The translations under genes were made by a program, and so were the position numbers. From Lachnospiraceae bacterium (lineage in GTDB: Bacteria; Bacillota; Clostridia; Lachnospirales; Lachnospiraceae): a DNA stretch of 37,825 nucleotides. Positions 27,109 through 36,600 of this stretch are shown piece by piece. Positions within the stretch are counted from its first letter, which is position 1; the number at the start of each line of letters is the position of its first letter. The notes beneath the pieces are model-generated. The model had not been told where the DNA came from. It made no database searches and worked only from the letters and a program-made list of their open reading frames with translations. The stretch is from NCBI GenBank assembly GCA_022766515.1, contig JALEPA010000020.1:1-37825 (forward strand), given 5' to 3'.

Positions 27109-27759
27109 CTAAAAATATTCCTCTATCACTTCTCCGATCAACTCGATCTTTTCCCGTTCACTCATCGTATGGTTCTCTTCTTTTCTTTCTTCTTCCTCAA
27201 AATATTCACGCTGATATTCTTCCTGCTCCTCCGGATACAGATATTGATTTTCATAGCGAGACTTCAATGTATTTTCCAGATAATCCAATAGATACACCCG
27301 TATCATTTTCTGTTTGGCATGGATCTGTAGCAGCAGATCACAGCCAAAGATCATGCACAACAGCACCAGCGTATAGATACAATAGACACCATACACCCGC
27401 AGGCTGGAACCCGTGTACAACGCCAGGATCGTGCAGACGCCAAAATAAGTTGCCACCAGCCATGCTCCGTAAATGCCCATACTTTCCCAGGTATGCAGCC
27501 GAATATTTCCATAACGGTACTCCCATAGGTAACGGTCCAAGAAACCGCCCACATCCTGCACGGGAATGTGCAACTCGTAGCACACTTCAAACTTATTCCT
27601 TAAGTTTTTTATCCATTGATTCTTTGTTCCAGCAGGCTGTTTACATTCAACCAGAAGTTCTCCTTGTATTTTACTTGCCATACACTGTAACACGATCGCG
27701 ACACCACCGATGGCTAACATTCCCCATAGTAGAATAAAACTTTCATACCATCCTTTCAT
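27109..27759 (-). CDS. Membrane protein of unknown function with charged C-terminal tail
   Basis: 216 aa; N-terminal TM, two further TM segments, C-terminal EEQEEYQREYFEEEERKEE. Confidence 0.7.
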   Translation of the reverse strand: MKGWYESFILLWGMLAIGGVAIVLQCMASKIQGELLVECKQPAGTKNQWIKNLRNKFEVCYELHIPVQDVGGFLDRYLWEYRYGNIRLHTWESMGIYGAWLVATYFGVCTILALYTGSSLRVYGVYCIYTLVLLCMIFGCDLLLQIHAKQKMIRVYLLDYLENTLKSRYENQYLYPEEQEEYQREYFEEEERKEENHTMSEREKIELIGEVIEEYF

Positions 27760-27954
27760 TTTTCCTTCCTTTCCAAGCTGTCCACTTTCTTTTCCTTATC
27801 ATACTCCCTGCAGACATTCCAAAAAAGTCTATACAATACGCCATTTTCTTTCCTTGTTCGACTTTTATTTTTTTGCTATAATCGAATGATTAAGAGCTTG
27901 ATGAACAATTTTTGTCAAAGATTAGTTTGCCAAACAAAGAAAGGTGGAATTGAA

Positions 27955-28572
27955 ATGCAGACAAACGAAGAACCACATTTACCGCTGCCACTCGTAACGA
28001 TTGCCTTGGTCGTGATCAATACACTGATCTTCCTCTATACGGATCTGATCTGCGACAACAACAGTGATATTATCCAATCCGGCGGACTCAGCTACCTGTT
28101 CATCACAGAGGATAGACAATGGTACCGCTTTCTCACTTCCATGTTTTTGCACCTGGATCTGGATCACATTTTCAACAACATGGTCGTACTGCTTGCCACA
28201 GGGTATTACCTGGAACATTATCTGGGACATCTCCGCTACGGGATCTTATACTTTTTATCAGGACTTCTTGCAGGTGGTACCTCTATCGTTTATAATATGA
28301 TGTTGAATGACCCGACCATTTCCGTTGGCGCATCAGGAGCTATCTTTGGCTTACTGGGAGGTCTGATCGTTGCCGTAATATCCATAGGCAGACGAACCGG
28401 ACATTATAATCTGTATCAATTGGGAATTATGGTCGTGCTGAATTTATATGCCGGATTTGCCAATCCGCAAGTCGATAATGCAGCACATATCGGTGGTTTA
28501 GTATTTGGCATTATTTTGTGCCTGATCTTGTCCCATAGACATTCCCTCGATATGACGCCTTATGGAGAATAG
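27955..28572 (+). CDS. Rhomboid-family intramembrane serine protease
   Basis: MFLHLDLDHIFNNM, SVGASGAIFGLLGG (GxSG), NAAHIGGLVFG; start at ATG 27955. Confidence 0.93.
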   Translation: MQTNEEPHLPLPLVTIALVVINTLIFLYTDLICDNNSDIIQSGGLSYLFITEDRQWYRFLTSMFLHLDLDHIFNNMVVLLATGYYLEHYLGHLRYGILYFLSGLLAGGTSIVYNMMLNDPTISVGASGAIFGLLGGLIVAVISIGRRTGHYNLYQLGIMVVLNLYAGFANPQVDNAAHIGGLVFGIILCLILSHRHSLDMTPYGE

Positions 28573-28579
28573 TTAAAAA

Positions 28580-28660
28580 GAGCAAAACCAGCGTTTTGCT
28601 CTGCAAGAATTGCTAATGCAATTCTTAATGGTGCTCTATTATACTACGAGCAATTTCTTA
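28580..28660. repeat. Copy of the dispersed multi-hairpin repeat
   Basis: GAGCAAAACCAGCGTTTTGCTCTGCAAGAATTGCTAATGCAATTCTTAATGG...CGAGCAATTTCTTAATAG. Confidence 0.85.
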
Positions 28661-28663
28661 ATA

Positions 28664-28823
28664 GATTAAGGTGTCAAAAGTCCATTTTCATGACGGAGAT
28701 ATTTTTTTGAAGATTTGTGCTACAATATCTTGAGGCGATGCGGCGCATCGTTGATAGATATTGTGGTCAAAGATTCGAGAAAATAGCCCGTCAGGGAAAT
28801 TCAGACCTTTTGACACCTTAATC
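28664..28823. mobile_element. 160-bp MITE-like long imperfect palindrome with ~20-bp terminal inverted repeats
   Basis: GATTAAGGTGTCAAAAGTC ... GACCTTTTGACACCTTAATC termini; nested TGACGG/CCGTCA, ACAATATCT/AGATATTGT, CGATGC/GCATCG; no ORF. Confidence 0.75.
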
Positions 28824-28855
28824 TTAATATAAAAAAAAGAAAGGACGATAGTCAC

Positions 28856-29869
28856 ATGACAAAAGTAAATATCTATTATGGCGGAAGAGGTTTGATCGAA
28901 GACCCTACTATTTCTGTCATGAATAAGATTACGCAGGTATTAAACGAATTAAATGTCGTGGTACAACGATACAACCTGTATGAGGAGAAAAAAGGAATTA
29001 CGGCACTTCCCAAAACGCTGAAAGAGGCGGATGCCATCATTCTCGCTGCCTCCGTCGAATGGTTCGGCGTTGGCGGATTGTTACAGCAGTTTTTGGATGC
29101 CTGTTGGCTTTACGGTGACAAGGACACCATTCATTCACTTCATATGATGCCGGTCGTTCTTTCGACCACTTATGGCGAAAAGGATTCCTACACTTACCTG
29201 ACGAAAGCGTGGGATATTCTCGGTGGATTGACTTGTGACGGTATTCATGCCTTTGTAAAAGATGCCTTAGAATTTGAAAACAATGCCGGCTACAATGGCG
29301 TGATCGAGAAACGCGTGGAGGATTTTTTCCGATGCTTTACCGGCAAATTAAGCACTTTGCCATCAAGCGACAATGCCGTACGCGATACGGTATCCAGACC
29401 AACGAGCATTGATCTGACTCCGCAAGAAAGCGAACAGCTTTCGGAATATGTATCTAACGACACTTATGTCAAGAAACAAAAAGAAGATATTCAGGAGCTT
29501 AGCGCGATTTTCCGAAATATTCTCGGTGATGAGGCACCGGAAGGCAGCACACAGAGCAATCCTTATGCGCAGGCATTTTCGAGCCATTTTCATGGCATGG
29601 CAGATATTGCCGTCTGCTTCGCACTGGAACTAACCGATATCGAGCAAACTCTCTATCTGTACGCAGACGGACAAACACTCCACTGCTCCGATGTTGCTGC
29701 TCAGGTACCGGATCCTAATGTATCCATCAAGCTGAAAACAGCTTTATTAGATAAGATCACAACCGGACAGACCACCCTGCAGGAAGCATTCCGCCAAGGC
29801 GATGTGATTGCCAAGGGAGATTTTAAGATCTTAGGAAACTTTGACCATCTGTTTCGGTTTCACAATTAA
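28856..29869 (+). CDS. Flavodoxin-like NAD(P)H oxidoreductase domain fused to SCP2 sterol-carrier domain
   Basis: N-terminus VNIYYGGRGLIEDPTISVMNKI...DAIILAASVEWFGVGGLLQQFLDAC; C-terminus LYLYADGQTLHCSDVAAQVPDPNVSIKL...ITTGQTTLQEAFRQGDVIAKGDFKIL typical of SCP2. Confidence 0.8.
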   Translation: MTKVNIYYGGRGLIEDPTISVMNKITQVLNELNVVVQRYNLYEEKKGITALPKTLKEADAIILAASVEWFGVGGLLQQFLDACWLYGDKDTIHSLHMMPVVLSTTYGEKDSYTYLTKAWDILGGLTCDGIHAFVKDALEFENNAGYNGVIEKRVEDFFRCFTGKLSTLPSSDNAVRDTVSRPTSIDLTPQESEQLSEYVSNDTYVKKQKEDIQELSAIFRNILGDEAPEGSTQSNPYAQAFSSHFHGMADIAVCFALELTDIEQTLYLYADGQTLHCSDVAAQVPDPNVSIKLKTALLDKITTGQTTLQEAFRQGDVIAKGDFKILGNFDHLFRFHN

Positions 29870-29887
29870 GGAAAGGGGATAATAAAC

Positions 29888-30304
29888 ATGAACAAACACA
29901 CAGACGATAATTGCATTTTTTGTAAATTGGCTAACGGACAGATTCCTACCAATTCCATCTACGAAGATGATGATTTTAATGTCATCCTGGATCAGGAACC
30001 TGCTGCCAAGGGCCACTGCATTATTTTACCAAAAACACATGCGGCAAATCTGTACGAACTGCCGGATGATTATTGCAGCAAGATCATGGGCGTGGCAAAG
30101 AAATGTGCTTCCGCTCTGAAAAACACCTTGCACTGCGATGGTATCAATGTACTGCAGAACAATGGTGATGCGGCTGGACAAACCGTGTTCCATCTTCATG
30201 TACATGTGATCCCACGCTACGACAACGACTCTGTAACGATCACATGGGACAAAAAAGAGGCACCGACTGCTGCCGATGCCGAAGAGATCAAAAAAGGATT
30301 CTAA
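29888..30304 (+). CDS. HIT-family protein (Hint-like nucleotide hydrolase)
   Basis: CIFCKLANGQIPTNSIYEDDDF, GQTVFHLHVHVIPR (HxHxH). Confidence 0.95.
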   Translation: MNKHTDDNCIFCKLANGQIPTNSIYEDDDFNVILDQEPAAKGHCIILPKTHAANLYELPDDYCSKIMGVAKKCASALKNTLHCDGINVLQNNGDAAGQTVFHLHVHVIPRYDNDSVTITWDKKEAPTAADAEEIKKGF

Positions 30305-30328
30305 TCGTCCTACTTGACCATCTATATT

Positions 30329-30374
30329 GCTGCACCGCATACGATTATCGATCGTATATGGTGCAGTATTTTTT
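30329..30374. terminator. Bidirectional terminator between convergent HIT and malQ genes
   Basis: CTGCACC gc ATACGAT tatcg ATCGTAT at GGTGCAG tattttttt. Confidence 0.9.
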
Positions 30375-31829
30375 TAATCTTGAAATCTGTTCTTTTTGGA
30401 AAGCTCCCGGTTTCATACGCCAGCGCCAGTTGGTTCCTACTGTCGAAGGCTCATTCATTCTTGCCGTGTCATCAAGTTCCAAAATATCCTGCATCTGGAA
30501 GATGACCGTATCCGCAATACTTCCATACGCCAAACGAAGCATCGCCTTCGGGATCTGCTTTACCTTTTTGATATGCAGATATTTCATCAAAAAGGACAAC
30601 TGCTCCGGTGTACGATTTCCATAATATCCCATCAAAGTCTGGTTATCATGCGTTCCACCATAGACGATGCAGTTGCTGTTTTGATAGTGATGAGGAAGAT
30701 ATTCATTTTCTGCACCACCATCAAAGGCAAACTCCAAAATTTTCATGCCGGGCCATCCGGTCTGATTGATCAATGCTCTGACCTGGTCACTGACGATTCC
30801 CAGATCTTCTGCGATAATGTCAGAACCCTTGGTTGCCTTACGGATCACTTTGGTCAAATGCTTGCCCGGTCCCTTGCGCCATTTTCCTTCTACAGCCGTA
30901 GGACATTCTGCAGGGATCGACCAATAATGTACGATGCCGATAAAATGATCGATACGGATCACATCATACAATGCGGCATTTGCCTGCATACGATGTTTCC
31001 ACCAATCATATCCATCCTTTTTCATGCGTTTCCAGCAATACAACGGATTGCCCCATCGCTGACCATCCTCTGAAAAACAATCCGGTGGCACACCTGCTAC
31101 CTGCGTTGGTCTTTTTCTCTCATCCAGTTCAAACAGATCCGTATGTGTCCAGACATCTGCGCTGTCCAGTGCCACATATAACGGAATATCTCCGATGATC
31201 TTAATGCCTTTTTTGTTGGCATATTTTTTTAATTTCTTCCATTGATCAAAAAAGTGATACTGTGCAAACTGCCAAAAACCAATCTCTTCCTGCAACAGTT
31301 CTTTATATTTCACCAAAGCATCTTTTCTGCGATACTTGAGGGAGTCTTCCCACAAAGACCATTCCTGTCCTCCGAAATAAAACTTCAGCGCCATATAAAA
31401 GCTATAGTCTTCCAGCCAATAACGATTGGCTGACTGAAATTTTCGGAACGATTTGGTCTGCTTATGTTCACTCCGCTCATATGCTTTATGCAAAAGCGGA
31501 AAACGATTTTGATACAATGTCGCATAATCCACCTGCTCTGCATCATCTCCCCAGTCATATGCCTCGATCTCTTCTTTTGTCAATAATCCCTGTTTGACCA
31601 ACTCATCCAGATCAATGAAATAAGGATTACCGGCAAACGCCGAAAAAGACTGATACGGACTATCGCCAAAACTGGTAGGTCCTACCGGAAGTACCTGCCA
31701 ATATTTCTGTCCTGCCTTGTCTAACTGATCTACAAAATGATATGCCTCTGCCCCCAGTGTACCGATCCCATAAGGGGATGGCAAACTGCTGATCGGCATC
31801 AAAATACCTGCTCCTCTTTGCTTCTTCAT
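30345..31829 (-). CDS. malQ: 4-alpha-glucanotransferase (GH77)
   Basis: GAGILMPISSLPSPYGIGTLGAEAYHFVDQL, GDIPLYVALDSADVW, IRIDHFIG, IAEDLGIV, GTHDNQTL. Confidence 0.95.
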   Translation of the reverse strand: MKKQRGAGILMPISSLPSPYGIGTLGAEAYHFVDQLDKAGQKYWQVLPVGPTSFGDSPYQSFSAFAGNPYFIDLDELVKQGLLTKEEIEAYDWGDDAEQVDYATLYQNRFPLLHKAYERSEHKQTKSFRKFQSANRYWLEDYSFYMALKFYFGGQEWSLWEDSLKYRRKDALVKYKELLQEEIGFWQFAQYHFFDQWKKLKKYANKKGIKIIGDIPLYVALDSADVWTHTDLFELDERKRPTQVAGVPPDCFSEDGQRWGNPLYCWKRMKKDGYDWWKHRMQANAALYDVIRIDHFIGIVHYWSIPAECPTAVEGKWRKGPGKHLTKVIRKATKGSDIIAEDLGIVSDQVRALINQTGWPGMKILEFAFDGGAENEYLPHHYQNSNCIVYGGTHDNQTLMGYYGNRTPEQLSFLMKYLHIKKVKQIPKAMLRLAYGSIADTVIFQMQDILELDDTARMNEPSTVGTNWRWRMKPGAFQKEQISRLKKYCTIYDR

Positions 31830-32293
31830 ACCCATTCTCCATTTCCATTGGTCGAATATTCTGTCAATGTACCTTTTCCATAAGTCAACCCTGCGTAAAC
31901 TTGCTGCTGTCCACCCATCACCGGTGTAGAAGAATCCTCCTTGGCGATCTGTGCAAAGCTGTCCATCAAGCCGGACAGAACCTGCGTAACAGATGCAAAA
32001 TTCACAGGCTTTCTGCGAATGATCGTATGGATCAACTGCTCATTGACATAACGGTATAACTGTCGCAGATTTGCAGAAATCTCATATTGCATATCAAGAC
32101 TTCCGATAAGCTCTGTCAAATACGCCTGCGCCTTTTTGACATGCTCTTCACCCTGCTCCGTTTCTCCGGCATTGTATGCCTTTTCCGCCTCATTGACACT
32201 GTCTAAGATCAGTTCATAAATGATCACTACCAACTCTGTGCGATTTGCCTGCACCACTCTGGCAGTATATTGTTTCTTTTCCTCACTCGTCAT
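31826..32293 (-). CDS. fliS: Flagellar export chaperone FliS
   Basis: YTARVVQANRTELVVIIYELILDSVNEAEKAY; immediately downstream of flagellin. Confidence 0.88.
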   Translation of the reverse strand: MTSEEKKQYTARVVQANRTELVVIIYELILDSVNEAEKAYNAGETEQGEEHVKKAQAYLTELIGSLDMQYEISANLRQLYRYVNEQLIHTIIRRKPVNFASVTQVLSGLMDSFAQIAKEDSSTPVMGGQQQVYAGLTYGKGTLTEYSTNGNGEWV

Positions 32294-32307
32294 AGTTTTT
32301 CCTCATA

Positions 32308-33663
32308 TTAGCTCTGTAACAAGCTCATAATCTGCTGTGGACGGTTGTTTGCCTGTGACAACATGGAAGTTGCCGCCTGTGACAATACGCTCTGCTGTGT
32401 ATATTCTGTCATCTCTGCCGCCATATCCGTGTCCGTAATACGGGACATAGAGTTTGTCAGGTTTTCGCTGCTGACATCCAATGTATCTCTCGTTGCCTCG
32501 AGACGGTTCTGATAAGCACCCAATGCAGAACGCGCCTGTGATACTTTGTTGATCGCGTCATCCAGCGCACTGATCATATCATTTGCTCCGATCTGTGTGC
32601 AGGCATTGATCAGATCCACACCATCGCTGTCGCGCAGGCAGAGACTTTTACAAGTAAGCTCTGTGAAATCCATCTCCAATGTCTGATGCTCGTTTGCTCC
32701 AATCTGAAGTACCATCAATCCGGCATCCTCAACCTGAATATTACCGGTGTCTCCCGCACTTGCTTTTGCTACATCGATCTGCATCTCAAAACCACCATTT
32801 CCAACGATCGTTACGATGCCGCCATCTGCCTTATAGCTATATGCGTCCGCAGGAGTAAACTGTGCTCCAAGTTCGATCTCTGCGTCTTTACCCTGTGCCG
32901 TTCTATCCTGTGTCTCATTTGCAGATCTGACAGAGATTTTCTGTGCTGATCCTGCCGCACGACTTGTCAAGGTAAAGGAATCACCTGTCTGTGAGACATC
33001 CAGATTCATCGCATCACACATGGAGATCATTCTCTCACGGATCTCATCTGTCGTCTCCCCTGCTGAAATCTCAAAAGTATAACCATTCACACGAATCTTA
33101 GAAGGCACGGTATAGTCCACAGTAATCTCAGCCTTCTCCGCTACCGCTGTAACAGTTACATCATAACCGTTCTCCAATCTTGGCACTTTGGTCGATGCGG
33201 AAATTGTCTGTACAGATAAGGTATTGGACATTGTTGTTCTGGAAGAAGATCCATCCAATAATGGCTTGCCGTTAAACTGTGTCGTCTCAGCAATTCGATC
33301 CACCTCATCCAACATTTTGTCAACTTCTTCCTGCACAGTCATTCGGTCTTCCAATGCTAAGGTATCATTAGATGCCTGTACTGCAAGCTCACGTACTCTC
33401 TGTAAAATACTCTCGATCTCGCCCATTGCTCCTTCCGCTGTCTGAATAATGGAATCACCATCTGCGGCATTTCTGGAAGCCTGATCCAGTGCTTTGATCT
33501 GGGTACGCATTTTATTCGAGATCGCCATTCCGGCAGAATCGTCTGCTGCCTTGTTGATCTTATATCCTGTGCTCAAACGCTCCAAGCTGGCGCTTAATTT
33601 GTTGTCGATCTTCTTCAAGCTGACATTTGCCAACTGTGCAGAAATGTTGTGATTAATTCTCAT
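32308..33663 (-). CDS. fliC: Flagellin
   Basis: MRINHNISAQLANVSLKKIDNKLSASLERLSTGYKINKAADDSAGMAISNKMRTQ; C-terminal SVLSQAATSMLSQANNRPQQIMSLLQS. Confidence 0.97.
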   Translation of the reverse strand: MRINHNISAQLANVSLKKIDNKLSASLERLSTGYKINKAADDSAGMAISNKMRTQIKALDQASRNAADGDSIIQTAEGAMGEIESILQRVRELAVQASNDTLALEDRMTVQEEVDKMLDEVDRIAETTQFNGKPLLDGSSSRTTMSNTLSVQTISASTKVPRLENGYDVTVTAVAEKAEITVDYTVPSKIRVNGYTFEISAGETTDEIRERMISMCDAMNLDVSQTGDSFTLTSRAAGSAQKISVRSANETQDRTAQGKDAEIELGAQFTPADAYSYKADGGIVTIVGNGGFEMQIDVAKASAGDTGNIQVEDAGLMVLQIGANEHQTLEMDFTELTCKSLCLRDSDGVDLINACTQIGANDMISALDDAINKVSQARSALGAYQNRLEATRDTLDVSSENLTNSMSRITDTDMAAEMTEYTQQSVLSQAATSMLSQANNRPQQIMSLLQS

Positions 33664-33684
33664 GTTTCGTCCTCCATTCTATCG

Positions 33685-36600
33685 TTATCGGTCTGTATCC
33701 GATGTCTTTACGGTGTCTACTACCTGTGCAACCAAAACCTTTGCTACTGCATACAAAATTCTGCCATCTGTCTCTGACGCATCTGCTTCATTTTTCTGCC
33801 AGAAATCTGCCTGTTTGAAATCCATGCCGTAGGATAAGTTCTTCACCTCACAACCTAATGATTCCAAACTTGTCTGAAGAGATTCCTGCATATCCTGCAA
33901 ACGCTCATAACCTGCTCGGTCCCCACAAAGGATCAATCCCTTGACCTCGCCTTCTTTGATACGCAGCTCCATCGAGATCTGCATCGGCTCATCAATGGAG
34001 ACTTGTACTCTTCCCGCATGATCTCCTGTTCGACGAACTGTCAGGTTCATGCAGACAATCGAATCTCCTGCCTGCATCGGTATTTCATATTTCTCATTCG
34101 CTGCCAGGCTGCGATGCAGCTGTACCAATCCTCTCAGTCTAGCACTCTCTACCATGTCACTGTATGTTATATCGGCTGTTTGCTCATATTCCGTGAGAAC
34201 CCGCTCCAAATAGGCATCGTTTTGTTCCAGCTTAGCCTGCAGATCCTCTTGACTTTCCCAATCATCCGGTTGTCCGTCAAATGCCGCATCCCACCGGTCC
34301 GTACTCTCCGCAAATCTGCGGCCGCCACGATACATATCTTTCCACAGAGATCCCTGCTCCATATAGGTAGCTGCTGCCTGTATATGTTCATAATGATCCG
34401 TAAGGTCATTATTTGCCAAAAACTCTACCGTCTTGTCAGCATCTGCAAAAGTATCGCGAAGTTCTTTCGCCTGCTCCGCATAATACTCTTTCTCCAGCAC
34501 TTCATCGCCCTGCATCTCCTGCATGGCATCTGCTGCTGCATCCAAAGTATACTGTAGCATTTCTTCAGGATGTCCATCGGTCAATGTCTGTATTTTTTCC
34601 GGTGTCGCCTGATCCCACGCCTGGAAAGCCTGCTCTTTATAAAATGCCGTCTCGATCTGACGGGTAATGCTGCCAGCCGACTCGACCGATTGCTTCAGAT
34701 CGCTGGTATCATCCACGCGTTGGTCAATCCCGTTCCCCTTCTCTGTGCGCACCGCTGTCAGCAGATTGGCTAATGTCATCTGTCTGCCGGACTGCAATAC
34801 CGCTCCGATCGCTGCGCCATCGCTTTGTTCGATCTGATGCAGTAATCTAAAAATTCCTATATAGCCACTACGCTCCTGCTCCGTGATCTGATCACTTTTT
34901 TCTAACTGCCATAAATATTTGCTAAAGTTTTGCTGTTCTTTCGCCTCTTGATCTGCCTGCTGATCCAACTGCTCGTTAAGCTGCTCTACTGTCTGTTCCA
35001 AAGGATTGTTTCCCTGACGGATCATGTCCAATACAACAGACGGTTTCATCTGACGGATCATTTGGTTGACCTGTGCATCCCACGAACGCATCGTCTGCAC
35101 ATTATCCAGCGTAATTTCCATGCGATTGTATCCCAAAATACGGACAGCTCTTTGATTCGCCTCCGTGTCTTCTAAGCCAAGCTCCTGCAACAAATCCGGG
35201 ATGCTGTCCCATGCCTTGCGGATATTATCCCCCAAGTCCGGACGAACCTGCGTACTGACTGCCTCATAATCCTGCTGATACTGCCATGCACTTCTCGTTG
35301 CACTGATCGCCACACTGTGCAATTCCTGCACCGTCATCAAGGCATGCTGCCGCATACTTCCTGCCAGCACAACTGCGGGTGCTTGTGCGATCTCTCTTAC
35401 CGCTGACACGGTATCCTGCATCAATGTGATCTGATCTGCCTCAACCGGTGTCCCATTTTGCGCCCCCTGGCTCTGGAAATATACTGCTTCCATCTGACGA
35501 AGCCGGTCCACCAGGTCTGCCAACGGCTGTGTCTCCACTTGGATTCCCTGCTGCCACATCTTCATAATGGAAGAGGAAGTCATGCGAAGACGGATTTCCT
35601 CCAAACGACGATATAAAGTAATCTGCTCAATAGATTGCCGGTCTATCGTCTCACTTTCCTGCAGATATGAGCCCTGTTCCGTCTCTGAACCGGAGAAAGA
35701 AACATCCTGTCCGGTTTTAGCTGCTATCGAATCCAAAGTACCCTGCTGTTGTACTGTATGCGCCTGTTCCAAAGCACCTTGGTCCTGTCCGCTTTCCTGT
35801 ACAGCAAGCGCCTGTTCCAGCGTGACTTGGTCCATGTCCTGTGCCTGTCCATTACGCTCCATCTGCATGACAATATTTGCCGAGTCCAGTTCGCTAACAC
35901 GATCTGCAAGCTGTTCTGCCTGCCATGCCGTGTCACTGCCGGGTATCGTATCGACACCTCTCTGTCCGTATGCCATCGTCTGCACAATATCTGCTGCAAC
36001 CTGCTCCAGCGGCAATTCCGTCCGCATATTCTGCAAAACATCTAAAACCGCCATGTTATTTTCTGTAATCGGAAGTTCATTGGCAAACAGCCACTTTGCC
36101 TGTTCCAGACTGTCCGCATCTGTCTGACCCAGTTTCTGTAAAAGTGTCTGCACCTGATCGGCATACTCCGTCCACTCACTCTCAGATACCGCATCCGCCG
36201 GCACGCCATTCGCTCCCGAATACATCCCCTGATAAATATTGGCGATAGAAGGCGTGTACCCTCCGTCAATGATGTAATGCATCGCCGCATCCGAGACACT
36301 GCCGATCTGTGTATACATCTGCAAGCCATTTACGACCTGATTGACATTTTGGGTCGTCACAGGCAGATCTGCCTGTGCCAGCATCTCACGGATCTGTGCG
36401 TCACTTTTTTGCGACAAAAATCCGCCCGCCTGCATGCTCTCCAAATCTTCCTGCATCTGTCTGCGAAATTCCAGATTTTCTTCCTGTCGATCCCGCTTCC
36501 ATTTGCGCTCCGTACGAATCCTCTCGACTGCGCGTTCCAGACTGGACTCCTGATACTTCTCTAACGCACTGCCTTCTTCCTGTGACAATGCCTGATAGTC

